A DNA stretch of 64,000 nt. It comes from Plasmopara viticola. Its lineage: Eukaryota; Oomycota; Peronosporomycetes; Peronosporales; Peronosporaceae. The translations under genes and the position numbers were made by a program. The stretch is from assembly GCA_001695595.3 (NCBI GenBank), contig MBPM02000024.1:248001-312000 (forward strand), in the 5' to 3' direction. Below the pieces are notes generated by a model, which was given only the letters and a program-made list of their open reading frames with translations, ran no database searches and was not told the origin of the DNA. Positions 11,436 through 22,617 of the stretch are shown here, piece after piece; positions within the stretch are counted from its first letter, which is position 1, and each line of letters starts with the position of its first letter.

Positions 11436-12349
11436 ACCATATGCAAAAAGGAAGCCTTAATCACATAGTTAGGGCCTTGATTTGATTCAAGAAAAGCAAA
11501 ACGTGTAGTAATTTCTTTCCAGCTGGCCTGTGCGACTCTTGTATGAATTTAATGACCGGCCTTTTTACCATTCGCCATTCGCGTCGCATAAGCTGGCAAT
11601 GTCTTTTGGCAAGGTGGTGAGAAGAGCATCCTTACGACAAGGACACCTTTAGCAAGCACAAAAGCTGCATCACTGGGCGTGAGATCGACCTTGTTATGTT
11701 AATGCCTTGGCGTTTTCTTACATTGTTTAAATAGGCTGCGAGCTTTCTTGACTACGGTATCATGATTTTCGTTGATACCGTAAGCATCCGACAACTCAGG
11801 TTGCAAAAAATTTAGAGCAAGATGCAAATGTGTAGAAAAGAGACACGTTCAATTTTGCGCGTATACATAGCCGCGTGATTTTGCTGACTATCGAATTCTT
11901 CAAGTGCAGGACTCGGAAGAACGTGTGACGAAGTACGTGCATACACTTTGCCTCTTACTCGCTGAATCAGCTTCTTTGTATAAGGCATAACTATCGTGCC
12001 ATTTTGGTTTACGCAACAATTATACTTAAAGTTTGAATGAGAAAGCGAGTGAAAAGATGGTTCGCTAGTATTGTACCTCGGAATGTAGTACAAAAGTACG
12101 TCCAGCTTTCAAAGTCGTGATACAAACTTTGCAATGAAAGAATAGCTAATGGACCTTAATGAATCAAGGTAAAGAGAGCACTCACTTCTGCTCCGTTAGT
12201 AAATATTTGGTAAGGCTCATGCGAAGTCTGGAGAAGCAGTGAGTGCTTAATGTTTGTCGTGCCGGCCGTCACGACTTGCTTATAGCAACAGTTTCCAAAG
12301 CGCAACTACTAGCTGTAAGAGAGCTCTTTTGGAGTAGCTCCAACAGAGG
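11436..12349. other. Intergenic gap, no gene seen
   Basis: Upstream of the START/FYVE gene and before the gag-like relics. Contains only short open frames (longest about 93 codons, minus strand, 11812-12093) with no recognisable protein. Confidence 0.5.
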
Positions 12350-12898
12350 ATGACGGACGTGTCTGCGTCAATGACACTGTCGTCAAAGGAGGACGACTAA
12401 AGTCGCTTACGGTGAGCGTGAAGACCTTTGGAATAAAGGAATGATATTTTTATGCTCTGGGTCAAAGAGGTCGAAATGGCCATCATGTCTGCCGGATGGA
12501 GCAACCGTGAGTCACCCTGACCAACCTAAAGGTTTCTGAAAGAGCACACGGATGTACAATAAATCGATTAAAAGCCATTTTCCACCCCTGAAATGTCAGC
12601 TAACGAAAAAGTTTTCGCCTGAGCTTTAATAAATGGTAAGACCACTTCGGCCGGGTAGCAGAAGCGCTATCATTGACTGAGTCAGTCGACGTGTCAGATA
12701 TGGAAGACAGGTGTCCAAAAGGTGGGGGCGCAAGTAAATCACTGGGCGATGCTTGCGAAAAACACTATTTGCTAGTGCCATGGTTGGCTTCGTTTCCAGG
12801 CAGGAGAACACTAATCTTTATGCGCGTTCTCTGGCGCATTACGCAAAAAGAAGAGCCTATAAAGTTAAAGAGAGAGGGGAGCTTGCGCCTTTAATAGA
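12350..12898 (+). pseudogene. Gag-like retroelement relic, copy 1 of a tandem pair
   Basis: Degenerate coding sequence related to the neighbouring copy at 12899-13503. Corresponding landmarks in order are the GTCTGCGTCAATG start, CGGTGAGCGTGAAGAC, TCTGGGTCAAAGAGGTCGAAATGG, the GGGTAGCAGAAGCGCTATC block, and a weaker C-terminal match whose two versions read YARSLAH and YALSIAH. In one frame the second landmark reads as a WVKEVEMAI-type stretch like the gag proteins of oomycete LTR retrotransposons. Frameshifts and stop codons break the frame several times, so this is not a functional gene. Assignment to gag is by motif resemblance only. Confidence 0.5.
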
Positions 12899-13503
12899 GA
12901 ATGGTGGAGGCGTCTGCGTCAATGGCACTGGCGTCTAAGGAGGACGCCTCGCCCGAATTAAAACCGCTCACGGTGAGCGTGAAGACATTCGAAAGGAAAG
13001 GTGGAGATTCTTTTGCTCTGGGTCAAAGAGGTCGAAATGGCCATTATGTTTGCCGGATGGAAAAACCGCGAGTCACCCTGATCATCCTAAAGATTTTGAA
13101 AGAGCACATGGATAAGTACATTTTTACAGAAACAAAATCAAAAGGCGTTCATCACCTGAAGTGTCAGCTGACGCAAATCTTTTCGCCAGAGCCTCAAACC
13201 TACCTCGGCTAGGTAGCAGAAGCGCTATCGTTACCTAAGTCCGTCAATGTTTCGGACATTGAAGTGCTGACAAGGGATGCCGGCGGAGTCGATTACACGT
13301 GGCCTAGCAAGAAAATTACTGGGCGATGCTCGCAGGAAACAGTTCTTGCCCAGCTTCGCGTCAAAGCAGTAGCTTCCGGTGGACGGAGAGTGGAACGATA
13401 CGCGCTGAGCATTGCTCATAAAGAACAGTGCTCGCTGCAGACCATGCAAATTATGGTTGATTATAGGCCAAGGCATCGGCGTGGCTTCGACGTTGCGCGT
13501 TAA
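12899..13503 (+). pseudogene. Gag-like retroelement relic, copy 2 of a tandem pair
   Basis: Second copy, starting almost where the first ends. An ATG at 12901 opens 103 codons, then the frame breaks. The gag-like features are WVKEVEMAI in one frame, and LKCQLTQIFSPEPQTY in another, resembling the conserved LKRQ...VFAPPNQAYR segment of gag. Further on, SGGRRVERYALSIAHKEQ resembles the gag C-terminal region. The segments lie in different frames, so at least two frameshifts separate them. No reverse transcriptase, integrase or LTRs are visible nearby. A run of ten G residues follows at 13515-13524. Confidence 0.5.
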
Positions 13504-16500
13504 GTGTCTTTTTTGGGGGGGGGGATTGTCGCGGACAGCACAAGCTGTGTGTTTGGCGTGACATATTCAACCAGATATTGAGGCGACTGGGGCGCCTCCC
13601 CACTGCTACACGTTCAGTAGCACATAATACACTGCGTGAGGCTCGTTGTTGACAGCGTTTCGGCGTGATATAGTCGATCGGGGATAGGGGTATCTGGGGT
13701 GCTGCGGTTCATGCTTTGCTGATCAGGGGATTTGATGTGCGAAGCACTTTGCCTGGTGTTAACATTGATGTTGGTGCGTCAGCGCACAATCGTATTAAAC
13801 GAATATGGATAGTAGGGTTTTGTTAAAAACCATCGAACTCATCTGGGAAAAGACGGATAGCTATCGAGTAGTGCATTGCATCACATCGTGGAGAAAAAGG
13901 GTTTGTAGTAGGCATGCAATTTAGTGATAGCGCATGGTTATATACCCTTTCTATAACGGAGGATCTGATAAAATTTGAAGGCGAAATTTTTCTGTCAGTT
14001 GGTTTTGGCTTAAATGCTTACGGAAGGCCTTGAAGAGGCTTGTAAAGTTGACAACATAGCCTAGGTAATGCTCGCTCGACTAGAAGAAGAGATCAAGTAG
14101 TCATAACAGAAAGCTGAAGCGTTTTTAAGAAACCAACAAAGCAATGACAAATAGGGTGGATTTGTGGTTTGAACGACAAAAAATCTTAGGTAGGTATTCT
14201 ATGGCAGAGAAACATCATGATGACTACCACTATAGCCATCATCGGTTTTACCACCCGATAGAGGTATACGACATAAATTGGCTTAACGTTTGCTGCGTCG
14301 AACGGCGATGGCTACTTTGTAGGGAGAAGTGTGACGTCATTGACGATTTCTTTTGTCAAAAGATCAAGGTGGGACCGGTTAGAAAGAGTAGTCTCCTCTT
14401 TACTCTCCACCGACACACCGCCAGGAGACAAATGGCAAGTGATACGTCGTACATACTAACAATCTGCTATCCACCAATGGTCGTGCTGTAAAAATTGTGG
14501 CAAGATATATATTGTACAGTGACCTTGAGTTAGTCGTTGAATAGTACCAGCCAAAATGCAAAAGAATGACATACCTTTAATAACATTCAGTTCTGCATCA
14601 GGTATGCTCTACGAGTATTCACCCTTGATCAAGAGCTCTCGAACGCGCCTGCAACATTAAGTCGTCTGGTGCACAATTGTTTGGCTCCATAGAGCGTATT
14701 ACAGATACACTTCACCAGAATTTCTGCCCACAGTCGTACAGAGCACAGAAACACAGACGTGGAAACCCACATTGTCTTGTCCAAGCAGTGCTCGAGAACA
14801 TGCGCACGAGCAAACTTTACGCTAATGCCTTTACGTAAACCTTCGGCGTCAAGAAAATAATTTGCAGTTAGCTTTACTAGAGTGTGGGACCTTCGGTTTA
14901 TCATCCAAGGTCAAGGTCTCTGGGGATTGCTCAATTTCCTTAAATGAGAAATGTTTATGAAGTGGGTTCGCCTTGCCATACACGTACTATGTGGATTGCG
15001 CAGAAGCGGTCAGGTCACTGTCCAATATTACAAGGACACAGAATGTATTAGGGAAATTCAGCATTAAGAGAATCCTCCGCTTTCTTATTTGAAAGATTTA
15101 CTAAACCTCGCACTCGGATAGCTCCACCGCATTGTTTGACGGGTAAGAATAGCCGAGCGGTTTGCTGATTTAAACCCTCCCACAATAAGCAAGCACGTGG
15201 TCTACTTTGGGTCAAAGACACTGAGACAAAAAACACTTACGAATTGAAATAGCGGAAAGCCACGTCAAATTTAACATTTTACAGAAAGAGGAGAAACAGC
15301 AAATCGACATTTATATTCGATATCATGAGATGCCAAAAACAAACTAAAAATACAGTATGTAAGGCTGTCACTGGTACCAACCTACTCTCGCGCTTCATCG
15401 GACCATTAAAGGTCATAACTGTGGATGTGCGCTTGGCATCTTCAAAGAAGCAAACAATTCCAGAGTTCTATATTGTCTTGCTTGTTATTTATATTGATTC
15501 GGTCCGAATGGACGCAGAAAAGTTGGCAAGAAAATTCGGCCATAGAATATGACTGGCACTTCATCCTGGGTAAAGTATGCCGCAATATATGCCCCGAGAT
15601 GTGTAAGGCGAGCGACTTGTTTGCTGAGTGATAAAACTACGCGTTTAAAGCTCGAGGTTCGGTCTGTCATGTTTTGATTCAGGCATTTAGTGCTTGTCTC
15701 GGCGAAGACTGTCGGTTCTTTAGCCATTCGACTGCATCCGTCGCGAGTGGCATGCACAAAATTAACCTCATGTTGCTGAGACATTGCTCTAATATCTCAA
15801 TCTATACAAGAGACATCAAGCGCTATCATCACTCTGAGTGTATTTTTGTGCGACATTGTCACCAGAGTCAAACCCAGTCTCTTGTAAATATTCTTACCAC
15901 GAGAACTCTGGAAGTTTGAGGCGCCACCTCACCAAGATTGTCCTGATTATGTAGGCACTTTTGTTTATTGCGATTAGCGCTTTGACAAGATAATGCTTCC
16001 CGCCTTAAGGGTTGGAGGCGCTAGGCTCAGAGCAAGACCTATCTTGAAGTCACTGCAGAAACAGTGCTTGTGTAAGTAAAATGTTGTTGACACGGACAGA
16101 AAGTAGCAAAAAGAAGCGGAGGCTAGAGAAGCTGAACCAGTTGAGAGCATAATAACACTTACACCAGAGGAACACCGAATCGGGGCGTATAAAACTAATC
16201 AATGGTAGTAGTGAAAGCAAAAGTAATGTGGGGTGTTTGCCTTTCAGATACGGCAGCAGTATGTGGATAGCGCAAGCTTTAATCAACATTTCCACTCCAC
16301 TATCCATTGCTTAGAACATAAGAAATAATAATTCTCTTCAGTGGTGTCGGTTAAATGCCTTCCACGGAGCCTGTATTGGAAATGATTCTTGTCTAATTAT
16401 CGTCGTGGACATTTCTCGAAGATTTTGTACAAGTTTCTCTTATGACGATGATATGCCGTCTAAAGTAGAAAGAGCATCATGGTACTAGATTTCTCACCTA

Positions 16501-16905
16501 TTTTAATGGAAACTGAGTCGGTCGGTGTCTTGATGTAATCAATAAGGGCCATTGCGAAATAAACGTTATCAGCCGCTCGTTCACAAATGAAAAGCTCGAT
16601 AGTCAAAAATGTTTCTTGCTTGCTTTAAATGATATGTACGCAATGGTTTTTAAATTAGAAAAAGGGTAAGAATGCTGTATTGGGAGATAAATGCTTGTTC
16701 AATGTGAGCTGCATTGCGGGTTGGTGTAGATCGACCCGCCTATACACTATCATTCCAGCGCTGTTGTCGCTATCACAAGTTACTTCTCTCTGCACTTTTA
16801 TGTTCCTAGTGATTTTGTCGGCGAGTGCCTTTTCAAACGGAAGGAGTTTCTGTTGCTGCTCTTATATCGTTTTCGTTGTGTGTTCCTCAAAGCTATCGCG
16901 CTTAT
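13504..16905. other. Gene-poor gap
   Basis: About 3.4 kb of AT-rich sequence. The longest ATG-initiated frame is 115 codons (14144-14491, plus strand); its translation has no motif I recognise and no neighbouring exon. No tRNA-like cloverleaf or repeat was noticed beyond the G-run at 13515. Confidence 0.45.
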
Positions 16906-17529
16906 TTAATTTTCTCCATCTTTTCCAGTTCGTGTCTGTAATGTGATAGCAGCAGCAGCGGCTTCATTAGGTAAAGAACTTGCCACGTTTTCGTCACGAT
17001 CAGAATCAGATGGTGGAGACTCTGGCCTCTGCATAGTTGCTAAAGCAAGATGATGACGCAGATCCAAGTTGGCAAGCTCTCGCTCCAGTATCTCAACACG
17101 TCGTTGCAGAGATTCAGTCTCACGCTTTGTGGCGCACTTACACTTTTCAACTTGTCCAAGTACGTCCTTCGCGTTTCCACATTCACTCGTCAACTCTCTC
17201 TTGAGAGCTCCTTGTTCCAGCTGACCTTTCACTTGAAAGTATTCAAGCTGCTCTGCATCTGGTGCAATATCGCGCTGAAAAGCTCGATCCCGGACTCTTT
17301 TCAAATGTGCATCGTCGAGACCGCACAGATCAAAGGCCGCCAGCAATTCGCCAAGATCGTGAATTTGTGCTCGCAATGCTGCATTCTCTCGCTGATACAG
17401 TGCACCACAGGTCGCTACGGTTTGCATATAATTCAACAGGCGCTGTGACGAAACTCGACATGGTCGCTCGAGAGTCATTGTCCTTAAGCTCTGAAGTCGT
17501 TCTTTACCGTCTTTCTCGGCATGTACCAT
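16906..17529 (-). CDS. Hypothetical coiled-coil protein
   Basis: 207 codons from the ATG at 17529 (the open frame begins at a TTG a little upstream). The translation is rich in Leu, Glu, Ala, Arg and Gln, with heptad-like spacing around residues 40-75 and 100-165, e.g. LQRRVEILERELANLDL. It ends in an acidic, Ala-rich tail (AAAAAITL). It resembles a short cytoplasmic coiled-coil protein but I cannot name a family. The regular heptads and the absence of frame damage in a degenerate neighbourhood argue that it is a real gene. It lies 195 bp downstream of the Myb gene's stop, on the same strand. Confidence 0.6.
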   Translation of the reverse strand: MVHAEKDGKERLQSLRTMTLERPCRVSSQRLLNYMQTVATCGALYQRENAALRAQIHDLGELLAAFDLCGLDDAHLKRVRDRAFQRDIAPDAEQLEYFQVKGQLEQGALKRELTSECGNAKDVLGQVEKCKCATKRETESLQRRVEILERELANLDLRHHLALATMQRPESPPSDSDRDENVASSLPNEAAAAAITLQTRTGKDGEN

Positions 17530-17723
17530 GACCACAACGGTAATTGACAAAAAGAAGTCTAGGTTCTTAAAAGGATCGTATTATGTCAAATTATCGTATT
17601 TCTTAATGGTGCAAGTTGGTATAAAACTCATTGGGCCTCACGGGAGCTGCGGCTTCTAGCATCGGCCATGACCCGAGCGAGTAGTGCGGAAGGTTAAGTG
17701 CTGAATGTTGCTGTCTGTAACAC

Positions 17724-19303
17724 TTAAACAGAAGCAACAAAGTTTTTAGGTGACCCATCGAGCCATTGCCTTAATTGAGGGCTCTTGAGGGTTGGCGTGA
17801 TCGAATGGTCAAAATCAAAAGTTTCCTGCTGAAGCGCAACGTCAATGGTTGGAGGTGCCAAGCGTTTATGTGGCGACGGTTGGCGACCAATCCCAAACGT
17901 TGATGCATTTGCATGGGGAAAAGCTACCGAAACGTCGGTGCGCAGTCGGGGCGAGCGACGGAGGACTCCCCCATTTTCATTTGAGATTTCCTGCAATGGC
18001 AAAAATGTCAGCAAATGGTCACATTACTAAAACCAACTTTTCACTTACAAACTCCAAAGTACTCGAGTCTAATTCGGTCGGAAAATCAAGATCATCGAAT
18101 GAAAATTTAGTGCCGTCTGCCTTCATCAACCCTGCTGGTGACATGAAGCGTGGAGAGCGACGTAAACTGTGAGGAGGCTGCAATCCCCGAGGTGTCGGCA
18201 TGTTGAAAAATTCGGCGACTTGCTGCTCACGTCAAAGAAATTCAGTAAAAACACTTTAATTAGCCACGATAAAACGAATGGCGTACCTCATTAAAATCAA
18301 TATCAAGGTGCTCGAAAGCGTGACATGAATGATCGATTTCAGGGAACGCATCGCCGTCATTGAGTCCAGTTCCAGTTGTGCCGTTCCTTTTATTGCGTTT
18401 TTTGTTTTTATTTGTCGTACTGGCAACGGTGATAAAGGCCCCAAAGTCGTCTTCTCCCGTATTTAGTAGTTGCAGTAAGATTTGGGTGTGAAGGACACGT
18501 CGAGGCGTATCTGGCAAGAACATGCCGTTGTTTTCGCCTATGGACGCCCCCGTGGAGATGCGCAAATCTTTTCGTTTTCGCTTGGAATTCATTTTCTTAA
18601 CTGCATGCTTTGGTCCTGACCGTCCATCTTCGGATTGATTAAGTAGCGCATTGTAGCAATCTTTGTAGATCAAAGCCTGCGACGACGAAAACCCGTGTCG
18701 ATAATTGTTGCCAGCGTTCATGGCATCTCGAGCCATTTCGACCATGGAACTAGGGGACGTGTCGGCACCAAACTTGGTGGGTTTGTTGCTCCCGACACCA
18801 TTTCGCAGACTCTGCCCCAGCGTCTTGTTTTGCTGTTTTGCCATGCGTCGCATTGTCCGTCTCATGGAAGAGTACCAATGATTTTTAATGGCATTATCCG
18901 TTCTAAAAACACAAGTTTTGCTATTAAGTCCCCTATATAAATAACTCATAGCTAGCATTTTGAAGCGTCGGTACCTGCCAGGTAGGAGCTTGGAAATCTC
19001 GGCCCATTTATTCCCAAGCCGAGTCTGGGCATCCTCAATGATCTGTTCTTCTTCTGCAGTCCAAGGATCCTTTTTAATCGTCGGATCCAAGTGATTGAGC
19101 CATCGTGTCCGACATTGTTTGCCCGTGCGCTCTGTACCGTGATTTTCGCCATTCAAGTGATCGGAAATGACCGACCACCGCTTGGTGCCATACTCGTCGA
19201 CCAGTCGGATAATCGCGTCGTCTTCTTTCCGCGTCCAGGCACGACGTTCGTACGTTGAGCCTGTTCCGTTCATACGTCCGTCCATCTTTGTTGGTTTACC
19301 CAT
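17724..19303 (-). CDS. R2R3-type Myb DNA-binding protein (4 exons)
   Basis: Two Myb repeats: R2 begins AWTRKEDDAIIRLVDEYG and ends CRTRWLNHLDP; R3 begins DPWTAEEEQIIEDAQ and ends in the recognition helix RTDNAIKNHWYS. Regularly spaced Trp residues are intact, so sequence-specific DNA binding is expected. Exons deduced: 19303-18975, 18902-18287, 18222-18049, 17990-17724. Intron 1 (18903-18974) is 72 nt and could be read through in frame, but it interrupts R3 exactly at PGR/TDNA; removing it restores the canonical helix. Intron 3 (17991-18048) has donor GTAAGT and acceptor GCAG. The acceptor of intron 2 is ambiguous by 3 nt. The product is about 461 residues with basic, Ser/Pro-rich downstream repeats of the type LRRSPR. 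The ATG at 19303 is the first Met; the frame upstream lacks ATG. Target genes are unknown. Confidence 0.85.
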
Positions 19304-20247
19304 GCTCTTATGGCTGTACGGGACTTCCAAAGTGAATGTGGATCTGGGCCAGAGAGGTGGATCTTTTCCATAGACGAAACGCTCTTCTGACCGTTTTGAC
19401 GTTTCTAGCCGTTTCAACTGTTTCCAAACCTTCTGGTCCAAAAGACACCACGTGCTCGAGCAAGGCTCTTTGAAAAATCATCCATTACGCTCTCTGGAAA
19501 GATAGATCCGAGCATCACATGCTTTGAACCGTTAAGATAGTACTTTACGCGCCATGTCACAAAAGGGTCAGCACTTTGGAGCCAGTAATGGACCACTTGA
19601 CAAGGAGTTGACACTGACCAGACAGATCCCAGTGTGCACTTTTCTCGCATCAGCAACACGTGCGTGATTAATGAACCCGTCGCTTGCAAGCCTGTAGAAG
19701 CAAGCCTTTCTAAACGTAACAGTGTGAAAACGGGGTTGCTGAACATGTTGTATAGATTTATCACTGCGACGAAGCAAACCGATGCGGTTCTACCAGGATG
19801 ATTGTTGGCCGTGCTTGACGAAGACACAAATAGGTGGCTGTGGATTGAGTCTAAGTTAATGGTGCTGCACCTGCAACAGTATTAGGTTCATGTCGGTCAA
19901 AAAAAGGGCGATCGCTGCCAGCACTTGTGGAGACTGCGACTCACTTTAAACATTAGAGGATGAAGGAGCTGCATTTCGAGACTCTGTTATCGCGCATGTC
20001 GTTCTACTAACAGTAACATTGTGGTCAATACGAACACAATTTTTTGATTTCCATTGACATGGACCAAACGACAGAATCTACAGAGCTTGATAATTAATCT
20101 TTCATCACCAAAGTGGGCACATGATCAAGGCTCTGTGGTTTCTCCTCAAACGCGGCGATATTAACCGAGTACGCTAACAGCACTGGTATTTCGTCACGAT
20201 GGCAGCTATTCATGATACGATTTTCACTTTAGTGACATCGTGCACAC
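19304..20247. other. Gap upstream of the Myb gene
   Basis: Contains a 137-codon minus-strand open frame (19414-19827) overlapping the Myb 5' region in another frame. Its translation has no recognisable motif, and it may be leader or promoter sequence. No other feature seen. Confidence 0.4.
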
Positions 20248-20406
20248 GCGAGCAAAAAGAAAATGCCCACTCGAGAGCCGCTTTGGTAATAAAGGATCTA
20301 GAAGAATCGTTAACTCCGTCGCAGAAAGGAACGCTTGCCTATCATTTACCTTCGCCCGGTGATCCGCAGGCATTATCGTCTTCGGGAAAGAAATTGATGA
20401 GCACTC
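20248..20406 (+). repeat. ~158-bp dispersed repeat, plus-oriented copy
   Basis: Closely similar by eye (about 80%) to the reverse complement of 24242-24398. Both begin GCGAGCAAAAA and end GAGCACTC. Both can be read as a peptide containing KDLEE..TPS..GT and PSPG.PQALS.SGK, so the repeat may derive from a coding sequence. I cannot assign a family. Confidence 0.75.
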
Positions 20407-20410
20407 ACAT

Positions 20411-20947
20411 TTACTGCGGCGTCACAAGATTCATGGCGCTTTGGCACCTCTGAAAACCTGTACTACACTTCAATGGTTCAATGAACATTTGAAGGCTGCA
20501 ACGGAGGTTATTTAAGATGGTACTGGGCCATAACATGTCTATTGAGTCGAGTAAAGATACTTCTGCAGTCAGTGAAGAGTTTGTGTAGCATGGGGCACAG
20601 GCATCGAGCACGATAAGCCCAGTGACGAGCAGTACTTGAACATTTTGCCAGATTGGTACGCTTTTACGGCTCACCCACGTACAATAATTAAAAACCATGC
20701 TTTGCGAGCGTATCAAATGCAAATTTGATGACATCTTAGAGCAAAAAGAAAACTTTGATCTTGGAATCTTGACAAGCATCTCTGTTGGACCTGTCAGTGT
20801 CATCTTTTCCTCACGTGCGTTGTATCGCACTATATTAATTCTACATTTGCCAATTAACTTCAATATATATTTTTTATTTAAAGTCAAGCATTCTATTTCT
20901 AGTACAAGCGCCTTTTTTGCAGAAGCAAAAATACTTACGTTGTACAT
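20411..20947 (-). CDS. Unassigned 178-codon open frame
   Basis: ATG at 20947, no recognised motif. It has hydrophobic stretches and several Cys residues in the C-terminal half (e.g. LLVTGLIVLDACAPCYT), but no signal peptide at the N terminus and no similarity that I recognise. It sits in a repeat island next to a dispersed repeat, so it may be a transposon or gene remnant rather than an expressed gene. Reported because it is the longest ATG-initiated frame in this island. Confidence 0.2.
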   Translation of the reverse strand: MYNVSIFASAKKALVLEIECLTLNKKYILKLIGKCRINIVRYNAREEKMTLTGPTEMLVKIPRSKFSFCSKMSSNLHLIRSQSMVFNYCTWVSRKSVPIWQNVQVLLVTGLIVLDACAPCYTNSSLTAEVSLLDSIDMLWPSTILNNLRCSLQMFIEPLKCSTGFQRCQSAMNLVTPQ

Positions 20948-21267
20948 TGAGTGATATCAATATTTCAAAGGTCTAATTACTATTTGTCTTCGAATAAGAA
21001 CGTATTCGTGCGTGAATAAACACCCTTGATGTACTATCGAATTTGTGCCTTTTTAAGTCAGAGTGGGAGACACTGAGGATGGTAATATGATTTTATCGTC
21101 TACGGAAACATTGATGGCGCAATTGAAAGGCTTGGACACACATGACAGACTCTAACGGCTGAGCTTATTACAGCACTTAAACCGTCACTGAATCAATACA
21201 TCAGCATTGTACATCTCTGATGCAACCATACATCTCACGTGTAGATCTCCTCACTAGCAGGATATCT

Positions 21268-21937
21268 GGTACACTTCATCAAGCTTGAATCTTTTTGGTT
21301 AAGAGCGCTTCGTTTTGAGTGTACAGTAGTGGGTAGAATTGTACATGCCGTCTTTAAAGCATTTTTATTTGCAAGTATGCCAGAAAAAGTAAGCTGCTTG
21401 CTGTGCGTGGCGATTTTTCGCTACTCTTTGTGACAATGGTAATTGACTCATGTTTGTCCTACCGAGGCTTATGGCTCGTTAAAAACAACACCGACTTAGC
21501 CTTCAGAGCAAAACTTTCTTGCTTATTTTCAGCCAAGTGCCGGAATTTACGGCCAAATCATCATAGACTACGTTACAGATACCTCCTCTGCGGAGTCCCT
21601 TGCAATCACCATCTCTATAGCTCCTCATGATTACCAATGGAAGACAAACTCTTGAGCGGCACATTAATCAGCCTACGAGTCGGCATTGTTGCATATGTTG
21701 AAGGCTAACAAGTATGTGCTTTGGCAGACGCACGGTATGCAATTCTACATCAAGTGCATCCCCAAGCTCGTTTAGTAAGTCAACAACTATCATTTGTATT
21801 ATAGTCCCTAAAAACGTAGTGACTTTTTTGTCCTCGCTTTGACTCTCGACGCAAAGTCATAAACAGACTTGCTCGGTTTGGGTTACCATGGGGAAGCTAC
21901 AGCCTACAAGACTTCGATTAGTGGTGCTCATATGTGG
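21268..21937. repeat. 670-bp direct tandem repeat, copy 1
   Basis: Starts GGTACACTTCATCAAGC and matches the following copy base by base with an offset of 670, apart from scattered substitutions and small indels. Matching landmarks include TTTTTGGTTAAGAGCGCTTCG, the TACATGCCGTCTTTAAAGCA block and GTTACCATGGGGAAG near the end. Neither strand holds an intact long frame. Short minus-strand stretches such as ENEQEKFALKAKSVLF (copy 2) look protein-like. Confidence 0.85.
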
Positions 21938-22617
21938 GGTATACTTCATCAAGCTTGAATCTTTTTGGTTAAGAGCGCTTCGTATAAGTGTACACTAGTG
22001 GGTAGAATTGTACATGCCGTCTTTAAAGCATTTTTATTTGCAAGTATGTCAGAAAAGGTAAGCTGCTTGCTATGCGTGGCGATTTTGTACTCTTTGTGAC
22101 AATGGAAATTGACTCATGTTTATCCTACCGAGGCTTATGGCTCGTTATAAACAACACCGACTTAGCCTTCAGAGCAAATTTTTCTTGCTCATTTTCAGCC
22201 AAGTGCCGGAATCTACGGCCGAATCATCATAGAATACGTTACAGATACCTCCTCTGCGGCGTCACTTGCAATCACCATCTCTATAGCTCCTCATGATTAC
22301 CAATGGAAGTCAAACTCTTGAGCAGCACATTAACCAGCCTGCGAGTCGGCATTGTTGCATATGTTGAAGGCTTGGATGTTTTCGAACAAGTATGGGCTTT
22401 GGCAGACGCACGGTACGCAATTCTGCATCAAGTGCTTCCCCAAGCTCGTTTAGTAAGTCAACAACTATCATTTGTATTGTAGTCCCTAAAAACGTAGTGA
22501 CTTTTTTGTCCTCGCTTTGACTCTCGACACAAAAAAGTAATAGACAGACTTGCTCGATTTGGGTTACCATGGGGAAGGCACAGCCTACAAGACTTCGATT
22601 AGTAGTGCTCGTATGTG
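21938..22617. repeat. 670-bp direct tandem repeat, copy 2
   Basis: Starts GGTATACTTCATCAAGC directly at the end of copy 1. It differs from copy 1 by a roughly 15-bp insertion near 22370-22386 and small indels near 22070 and 22530. On the minus strand an ATG at 22570 opens 87 codons, containing IVVDLLNELGEALDAELRTV. This reads like protein, but the corresponding stretch of copy 1 is disrupted. Origin unknown. Confidence 0.85.

Noticed and set aside
14144..14491. 115-codon ATG frame in the 13.5-16.9 kb gap
   Set aside because: Composition is His/Tyr/Cys-rich without pattern, no neighbouring exon fits, and no family is recognised.
18903..18974. In-frame 24-codon insertion within Myb repeat R3
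   Set aside because: It has GT...AG ends and typical length, and removing it restores the canonical recognition helix, so it is an intron.
20411..20947. 178-codon minus frame as a possible secreted effector
   Set aside because: No signal peptide at the N terminus and no RXLR, LXLFLAK or similar motif; kept only as a low-confidence open frame.
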